Assembly: GCA_005793295.1 (NCBI GenBank)
Contig: SXSX01000066.1
Span: 1-11,138 of the forward strand
Direction of reading: 5' to 3'
Origin: Burkholderiales bacterium
GTDB taxonomy: Bacteria; Pseudomonadota; Gammaproteobacteria; Burkholderiales; Burkholderiaceae_C
Length of the DNA stretch: 11,138 nucleotides
Within the stretch, counting starts at the first letter, position 1; each line of letters begins with the position of its first letter. The translations under genes and the position numbers were made by a program. Positions 7,086 through 11,138 of this stretch are shown piece after piece. The notes below the pieces were generated by a model that did not search any database, was not told where the DNA came from, and worked only from the letters and a program-made list of their open reading frames with translations.

Positions 7086-7636
7086 TTTACACCGTTGGCC
7101 CCTCGGGCGTTGGCAAAGACAGTTTGCTTAACGGCCTGCGCCAACACATTAACGCGATGGCAAATCGGCCGGCGCTGCATTTCGCCCAACGCACGATCAC
7201 CCGCAACCATGACAAAAGCAACGAAGACCACGAGGCGGTTAACGTCGCCAAGTTTGCCAAACTCCAAGAAGAAAAGGCGTTTGCTTTGGCCTGGGTGGCC
7301 AACGGATTGCACTACGGTATTCGCCACACTGAATTGACGCCCCAGGGCGACGGCAGTTGGGTCATCGTGAACGGTTCGCGGGGCTACCTTGATGAAGCCC
7401 GAAAGCGTTTGCCGGGCTTGACCGTTTTGCATATCACGGCCCCTATCGAAGTGCTTCGCCAACGATTGCTGGCGCGGGGACGAGAAAGTGAAAAAGACAT
7501 TGAGCAGCGCTTGTTGCGTCCGGAAAGCGTTTTGCTTGGCCCGCAAGACCTGTGTCTCTCGAACGGTGGAACCCTAGAAGCCAGTGGCTTAGCCTTAAGA
7601 CAACTGCTTTCTCTACACACAGGCTTACCGCTTTAG
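7076..7636 (+). CDS. phnN: PhnN, ribose 1,5-bisphosphate phosphokinase
   Basis: PhnN is a guanylate kinase-like enzyme that phosphorylates ribose 1,5-bisphosphate with ATP to give PRPP, returning the ribose of the C-P lyase pathway to nucleotide synthesis. The product has 186 residues, as in E. coli (185). The P-loop GPSGVGKDS is at residues 8-16 directly after the first strand RLIYTV. FAQRTITR and the EAVNVAKFAKL stretch are the acceptor-side segments typical of the family, and RQRLLARGRES corresponds to the arginine-rich lid. The ATG at 7076 lies inside the end of the DUF1045 gene (10-base overlap), which suggests coupling. It ends with TAG, showing that amber is a working stop in this genome. 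No convincing terminator follows. Confidence 0.95.
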   Translation: MRLIYTVGPSGVGKDSLLNGLRQHINAMANRPALHFAQRTITRNHDKSNEDHEAVNVAKFAKLQEEKAFALAWVANGLHYGIRHTELTPQGDGSWVIVNGSRGYLDEARKRLPGLTVLHITAPIEVLRQRLLARGRESEKDIEQRLLRPESVLLGPQDLCLSNGGTLEASGLALRQLLSLHTGLPL

Positions 7637-7646
7637 CTTGGCCTGA

Positions 7647-7680
7647 GAGTCATCAAAATGTCATGGATGTGACGTAATCT
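7647..7680 (+). promoter_or_regulatory. Candidate Pho box and -10 upstream of the YkgJ-lplT pair
   Basis: GAGTCAT (7647-7653), spacer CAAA and ATGTCAT (7658-7664) form a direct repeat with 11-base spacing, matching CTGTCAT at 5 and 6 of 7 positions, the best-matching half-site in the window. A third, weaker unit GTGACGT follows in phase (7669-7675). TAATCT (7675-7680) begins 10 bases after the second half-site; a better -10, TTTAAT (7684-7689), lies 8 bases after the third unit, so either could be used. The 11-mer AGTCATCAAAA at 7648-7658 recurs at 9504-9514. The rest of the 7637-7777 gap is a leader with no evident structure except the ribosome binding site at its end. Confidence 0.5.
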
Positions 7681-7764
7681 GAATTTAATTCTTCATCAAA
7701 GGTTTGTATGTGTTGTTGCGACTTTCGGATGTTTCTATTTTGTCTTCGGGCGTGATGGCTACTA

Positions 7765-7770
7765 AAAGGA
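7765..7770 (+). promoter_or_regulatory. Ribosome binding site deciding a TTG start
   Basis: AAAGGA ends 7 bases before the TTG at 7778. The reading frame is closed just upstream by TAA at 7763-7765, and no ATG or GTG lies between that stop and the TTG, so this site supports TTG as the initiation codon of the cysteine-cluster gene. Confidence 0.65.
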
Positions 7771-7777
7771 TAGAAAC

Positions 7778-8239
7778 TTGCAAAATCTGATTGCGAGAAT
7801 TTTTGCGTTTGGGGTCATTGGAATAGCCTATCTTTTCCTGCCCCTCATGCCATTGATGGCAAGTGTGGTTTTTTTCCGCCGCAAGTACCTCTTGCAATAC
7901 CCAACGTTTCTTAAAAAAATGGGCATCCACATTCGTGCTTTGTGCGAAGGACCGGTGGTTCATTACTTTGAAGACGTGGTCGGCAGAATCCACCAAGTTC
8001 CCGAAGCGATCGAGGGATACTGCGTGCAATGCGGTAACTGCTGCATGGAAAAGCGCTGCGTTTTTTTGGAAGACATGGGCGACACGCGTTTTCAATGCGG
8101 AATTTACCATTCCCCTTTGCGCCGTTTTTCTAATTGCGGCTCTTTCCCTATCAATGCCTATGACATAGAGCGCTATGCCTGTCCGAGTTATTCCGTGGTC
8201 AAGTTCATTCCACGCGTGGTAGCCCCGACAGTGAGTTGA
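7778..8239 (+). CDS. YkgJ-family cysteine-cluster protein with N-terminal membrane segment
   Basis: The 153-residue product has a hydrophobic N-terminus (about residues 8-33, IFAFGVIGIAYLFLPLMPLM then ASVVFF), probably one membrane segment followed by the positive cluster RRK, which suggests the rest is cytoplasmic. The C-terminal half holds the YkgJ-type cluster C82-x2-C85-x2-C88-C89, then C94, C107 (CGIY), C120 (NCGSFP) and C135 (YACPSY), residues expected to bind zinc or an iron-sulfur cluster; the function of the family is not established. The start is TTG with a good ribosome binding site. It ends one base before the lplT ATG, so the two form an operon, and a link to lysophospholipid handling can only be guessed. 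Confidence 0.8.
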   Translation: MQNLIARIFAFGVIGIAYLFLPLMPLMASVVFFRRKYLLQYPTFLKKMGIHIRALCEGPVVHYFEDVVGRIHQVPEAIEGYCVQCGNCCMEKRCVFLEDMGDTRFQCGIYHSPLRRFSNCGSFPINAYDIERYACPSYSVVKFIPRVVAPTVS

Positions 8240-8240
8240 C

Positions 8241-9482
8241 ATGAAAGGCTTGCCGCGCACCTTTTACACGCTTTTATTCGCGCAATTTATTTCTACTCTG
8301 GTTGATAACGCCTTTCTGATTGTCGCGATAGCCCGGGTTCTGGAACTTCAGGCTGGTGCGTGGTTGATTCCTATCTTAAAAGTCGGCTTCACACTCTTTT
8401 ACGTGGTGTTGGCGCCGGTAGTGGGCGCATTGGCCGATGCGTTTCCTAAAGGGCGCGTGATGGTGGTATCCAACCTCCTCAAAATTCTTGCGATTGCGCT
8501 GATGGCTTTCGGGCTGGATCCGGTATGGGCCATTACGTTGGCAGGGTTTGGCGCTGCGGGGTATGCGCCGGCTAAGTACGGTCTGATTACGGAACTTCTG
8601 CCGCCTAAGGATTTGGTCAAGGCCAACGGATTTTTTGAAGGCGCTACGGTGTGCGCTGTTATTTTGGGTACGGTGGTCGGTGGGGCTTTGGTGAGTCCTT
8701 GGGTCAGCGCTTTGGTCGTTCCGTCTTGGATCACCGCTTTACCGGTGACGGATAGCGCCTATGTGTTGAGTATGTTGGCGCTGATTGCGCTCAACGTGAC
8801 GGCTGTGGTTTTGAGTCTGTGCATATTAGATAACGGCGCTCGCTACGTGCAACACTCCTTTCACCCTTGGGAATTGGTACAGCGGTTTTTTAAAGAAAAC
8901 GCGGTCCTTTGGCGCGATACCTTAGGCGGTTTATCCATGTCAGTCACGACTTTGCTGTGGGGCGTGGGCGCCACCTTGCAGCTGATTGTTTTGCGCTGGG
9001 CCCAAGAGACATTGCAGTTGCCTTTGAACCAAGCGGCCTATCTTCAAGGGGTCACAGCTATCGGCGTGATTGCGGGCGCGGCGCTTGCGAGCCGCATGGT
9101 GTCCCTAGAGCGCACTCCAAAGTTATTGCCTTTGGGTGTTTTTTTAGGGCTGTCGATTCCGCTGTTGCTATTGGTGAGTTCGTTAGTGCAGGCGGTGTGC
9201 TTGCTGATTCTTGTGGGTGCCATGGCCGGTTTTTTTGTGGTTCCCATGAATGCGCTGTTACAGCACCGAGGCGCTACTTTGCTCACAGCCGGTCGTTCTA
9301 TCGCCGTTCAAGGCTTCAATGAAAACGCCGGGATGCTCGCAGTTTTGTGTATGTATTCGCTCGTGACCGCTTTGGACTTAGCTTTCGGGGTGTTGATTTT
9401 TGGTTTTGGTGTGTTGGTGAGTTGCGCCATGCTACTTATTGGTTGGCGTCATCGCCAAATTTTTCGCACAACGATAGGCTAA
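8241..9482 (+). CDS. lplT: LplT, lysophospholipid transporter (major facilitator superfamily)
   Basis: LplT moves lysophospholipids such as 2-acyl-glycerophosphoethanolamine inward across the inner membrane for re-acylation. The 413-residue protein (397 in E. coli) is hydrophobic throughout, consistent with about 12 membrane segments. Family landmarks are the N-terminal AQFISTLVDNAFLI, the loop VVGALADAFPKGRVMV between segments 2 and 3, GAAGYAPAKYGLITELLP, LVKANGFFEG, LLWGVGATLQLIVLRWA, and the C-terminal AGFFVVPMNALLQHRG and AVQGFNENAGML. In E. coli lplT is next to aas, the acyltransferase/acyl-ACP synthetase; no such gene is seen here. The ATG at 8241 follows the cysteine-cluster gene by one base. 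It ends at TAA 9480-9482, overlapping the first unit of the Pho-like array. No terminator is visible after it. Confidence 0.92.
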   Translation: MKGLPRTFYTLLFAQFISTLVDNAFLIVAIARVLELQAGAWLIPILKVGFTLFYVVLAPVVGALADAFPKGRVMVVSNLLKILAIALMAFGLDPVWAITLAGFGAAGYAPAKYGLITELLPPKDLVKANGFFEGATVCAVILGTVVGGALVSPWVSALVVPSWITALPVTDSAYVLSMLALIALNVTAVVLSLCILDNGARYVQHSFHPWELVQRFFKENAVLWRDTLGGLSMSVTTLLWGVGATLQLIVLRWAQETLQLPLNQAAYLQGVTAIGVIAGAALASRMVSLERTPKLLPLGVFLGLSIPLLLLVSSLVQAVCLLILVGAMAGFFVVPMNALLQHRGATLLTAGRSIAVQGFNENAGMLAVLCMYSLVTALDLAFGVLIFGFGVLVSCAMLLIGWRHRQIFRTTIG

Positions 9483-9536
9483 GTCACTAAATATTCACAA
9501 AAAAGTCATCAAAAACACATCATTCTTATTTATCTT
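9481..9536 (+). promoter_or_regulatory. Four-unit Pho-box-like array and -10 upstream of the glycosyltransferase
   Basis: Four 7-base units recur every 11 bases: AAGTCAC (9481-9487), TATTCAC (9492-9498), AAGTCAT (9503-9509) and AACACAT (9514-9520). The 4-base spacers are TAAA, AAAA and CAAA, the A-rich composition of the E. coli Pho box. Units one and three match CTGTCAT/C at 5 of 7 positions, units two and four at 4 and 3. TATCTT (9531-9536), 4 of 6 matches to a -10, lies exactly 10 bases past the last unit, as in PhoB-activated promoters that lack a -35. Transcription would start near 9543. The first unit overlaps the lplT stop codon. Confidence 0.55.
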
Positions 9537-9590
9537 AGATATGTGAAAAATACTGACGAAATCCTCTTTGAGTCGTTGACTGCGGTGCCT

Positions 9591-10790
9591 ATGAACTTGC
9601 GCGTTGCTGTTGTCACTGAAACCTATCCCCCAGAGGTCAATGGTGTGGCCATGACCTTAGGAAAAATCGTAGAAGGCCTTTTGTCCAAAGGCCATGCAGT
9701 TCAACTCGTGCGCCCGCGCCAACCGCAAGAAAATGTGTCCAGTCGCGATGGGCTGGAGCAAGTTTTTGCAAAAGGAATGCCCTTGCCGGCCTACGGTGAT
9801 CTGCGTTTTGGCTTGCCTGCTAAAAGCCGCATGATCAAGCTCTGGGCTGAAAATCGTCCCGACGTGGTTCACGTTGCGACCGAAGGGCCCTTGGGATGGT
9901 CTGCCGTTGCTGCAGCACGAAAACTCAAAATTCCCGTAACAAGTTCGTTTCACACCAACTTTCATAGTTACTCACAACACTATGGGATGGGTTTGATCAA
10001 GCGTTCAATCGAAGGCTACCTTCGTAAATTGCATAACCAAACCATGGCAACGATGGTGCCCACCTACGCGCTTGCCAATGACCTGCGTTCGCGCGGTTAC
10101 CAAAACGTAACTTTGCTTTCGCGCGGTGTCGAACTTAAACAATTCAGCCCAGCCAATCGCAGCGCGGCCTTGCGAGCGAAGTGGGGGGTTACCGACGGTA
10201 CGCTGGTGTATCTTCATGTTGGTCGCTTGGCCAAAGAGAAAAATATCGGGCTTCTCATTTCGGCGTACCGCGCCTGTTTGGTTGAGAATCCCACAGCAAA
10301 GCTGGTGTTTGTAGGCGATGGACCTCTGCGAAAACAACTGGAGGAGTCTTGCCCGCAGGCGATTTTCGCTGGTGTTCAAAAGGGCGCAGATCTCGCCGCC
10401 CACTACGCCTCAGCGGATATTTTTCCTTTTCCTAGTGTGACTGAGACCTTTGGAAATGTGGTGCCAGAGGCGCTTGCCAGCGGCTTGGCGGTGGTAGCGT
10501 ATGACACCGCCTCTGCCAAAGAATTGATCACCAACGGCATTGATGGCTCCTTGGTTGCCATGGACCAAGATTTGAATTTCATTAGCGCAACCGTTGCCAT
10601 GGCCAAACAAAGCGCGGACCGTGCTCGCATGCGTAACGCTGCGCCTCGCAGTGTGGCCGATATGGATTGGGAAAAAATCCATGATGCCTTTGTTGCTACC
10701 TTGCGCTCGGTCATTGACCGGCAAGGGGTGGGTTTATTTACCGCAAGTGCGCTGCCACGGACTCAACCCATTACGTCTGCCAGCGCATAA
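9591..10790 (+). CDS. Family 4 glycosyltransferase, possible glycolipid synthase
   Basis: This is a two-domain GT-B glycosyltransferase, 399 residues from the ATG at 9591. The N-terminal domain opens NLRVAVVTETYPPEVNGVAM, including the PPEVNGVA donor-site loop, and has TSSFHTNFHSYSQHYG, as in MgtA, SqdX and Agt-like enzymes. The C-terminal domain carries LHVGRLAKEKNI, FVGDGPLRKQLE and the retaining E-x7-E motif in TETFGNVVPEALASG. An in-frame GTG at 9543 would add 16 residues, but it coincides with the predicted transcription start and the family core begins right after the ATG, so 9591 is preferred. Relatives glycosylate diacylglycerol or phosphatidylinositol; the sugar and acceptor cannot be read here. 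The Pho-like array and nearby lplT and psd favour a lipid acceptor. The 3' end overlaps psd, convergently, by 20 bases. Confidence 0.9.
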   Translation: MNLRVAVVTETYPPEVNGVAMTLGKIVEGLLSKGHAVQLVRPRQPQENVSSRDGLEQVFAKGMPLPAYGDLRFGLPAKSRMIKLWAENRPDVVHVATEGPLGWSAVAAARKLKIPVTSSFHTNFHSYSQHYGMGLIKRSIEGYLRKLHNQTMATMVPTYALANDLRSRGYQNVTLLSRGVELKQFSPANRSAALRAKWGVTDGTLVYLHVGRLAKEKNIGLLISAYRACLVENPTAKLVFVGDGPLRKQLEESCPQAIFAGVQKGADLAAHYASADIFPFPSVTETFGNVVPEALASGLAVVAYDTASAKELITNGIDGSLVAMDQDLNFISATVAMAKQSADRARMRNAAPRSVADMDWEKIHDAFVATLRSVIDRQGVGLFTASALPRTQPITSASA

Positions 10791-11138
10791 GGCCCTCGCC
10801 CATGCGGATGCGGCTATTTGTTTGCAACCCGGTATCCAAGGAAAATCCTTTGCCGGCCAATACGATCACGGTAGAGCCGTGCTGGAACCAACCCATTTCT
10901 TCACCTTTTGTGAAAGCGGCGTTACATTCCACCACCTCTGGGCCACGGTATTTAAGGTGAAACAAAACATCCAAAAAATGCAGTCGAATACTTGCCACCA
11001 ACACAGCTGCCACCGGAACCAAGGCGATCACTTGGTTTGCGCACGGTCCAGGGGTCGTCACCCGGGTTCGAATCATGGCGCGTTCGTTTTTACAAAACAA
11101 TTTTTCGACCCGCTTGAGCGCAATCGGATTCACGTTCC
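10771..11138 (-). CDS. psd: Phosphatidylserine decarboxylase proenzyme (C-terminal part, 5' end beyond window)
   Basis: Psd makes phosphatidylethanolamine from phosphatidylserine at the inner membrane. The visible 121 residues are the C-terminal part and the frame stays open to the right edge. Recognisable segments are VEKLFCKNERAM (LF..NER), VALVPVAAVLVASI-like strands (here IALVPVAAVLVASI), and KGEEMGWFQHGSTVIVL. The GST in the last (10878-10870) is the self-cleavage site where serine (codon 10875-10873) becomes the pyruvoyl group; residues after it form the alpha chain. The residue before GST is His instead of the Leu of the E. coli LGST motif. The TAA at 10773-10771 lies inside the end of the glycosyltransferase gene on the other strand. 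No terminator separates the two convergent genes. Confidence 0.87.
   Translation of the reverse strand, partial: NVNPIALKRVEKLFCKNERAMIRTRVTTPGPCANQVIALVPVAAVLVASIRLHFLDVLFHLKYRGPEVVECNAAFTKGEEMGWFQHGSTVIVLAGKGFSLDTGLQTNSRIRMGEGLMRWQT

Noticed and set aside
7620..7645. CAGGC...GCCTG inverted repeat after phnN as a terminator
   Set aside because: Only five pairs with a 16-base loop and no T run after it; it cannot be called an intrinsic terminator.
7685..8260. 191-residue minus-strand ORF opposite the cysteine-cluster gene
   Set aside because: It is antisense to a gene with a recognisable cysteine pattern and has no recognisable domain of its own.
9543..9590. GTG at 9543 as the glycosyltransferase start
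   Set aside because: It has no ribosome binding site and coincides with the transcription start predicted from the Pho-like promoter; the family core begins at the ATG 9591. It remains possible if transcription starts further upstream.

Overview
The window is a phosphorus-acquisition island from a Gram-negative proteobacterium, most likely a betaproteobacterium of the order Burkholderiales. That assignment is an inference from the moderate-to-high GC, the protein sequences and the co-occurrence of E. coli-type C-P lyase proteins with a DUF1045 protein; no rRNA or other marker is present. Coding density is very high, no gene-free stretch exceeds 150 bases, and I see no mobile element, tRNA, rRNA or CRISPR array.

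Left two thirds, minus strand (about 6272 down to 1): a C-P lyase operon in the order phnG-phnH-phnI-phnJ-phnK-phnL-phnM, then after an 80-base gap the start of phnC, which runs off the left edge. Genes are coupled by 4-base ATGA/GTGA overlaps (G/H, J/K, K/L, L/M), a 14-base overlap (I/J) or a 5-base gap (H/I). PhnG, H, I and J form the core complex, PhnK and PhnL are its ABC-type partners, PhnM is the triphosphate hydrolase, and PhnC energises phosphonate uptake. phnI carries an in-frame amber codon where E. coli PhnI has tyrosine; the rest of the frame is intact.

Divergent, plus strand (6333-7636): a DUF1045 (2H phosphoesterase-like) gene overlapping phnN by 10 bases. PhnN makes PRPP from ribose 1,5-bisphosphate. 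No phnP is present in the window, so the 2H protein is a candidate for the cyclic-phosphate step between PhnJ and PhnN.

Right third: a plus-strand pair encoding a YkgJ-type cysteine-cluster protein and the lysophospholipid transporter LplT (7778-9482), then a family 4 glycosyltransferase (9591-10790), and converging on it the 3' part of a phosphatidylserine decarboxylase gene (minus strand, off the right edge). These genes point to membrane lipid metabolism.

Linking theme: each of the four noncoding gaps (404-483, 6273-6332, 7637-7777, 9483-9590) holds 7-base half-sites resembling the PhoB half-site CTGTCAT spaced by 11 bases, in the orientation of the downstream gene, followed exactly 10 bases later by a TA...T hexamer in the -10 position. 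The strongest is a four-unit array upstream of the glycosyltransferase. If real, phosphonate scavenging, phosphonate transport and a membrane-lipid set are one phosphate-starvation regulon, with the glycosyltransferase a candidate for making phosphorus-free glycolipids.
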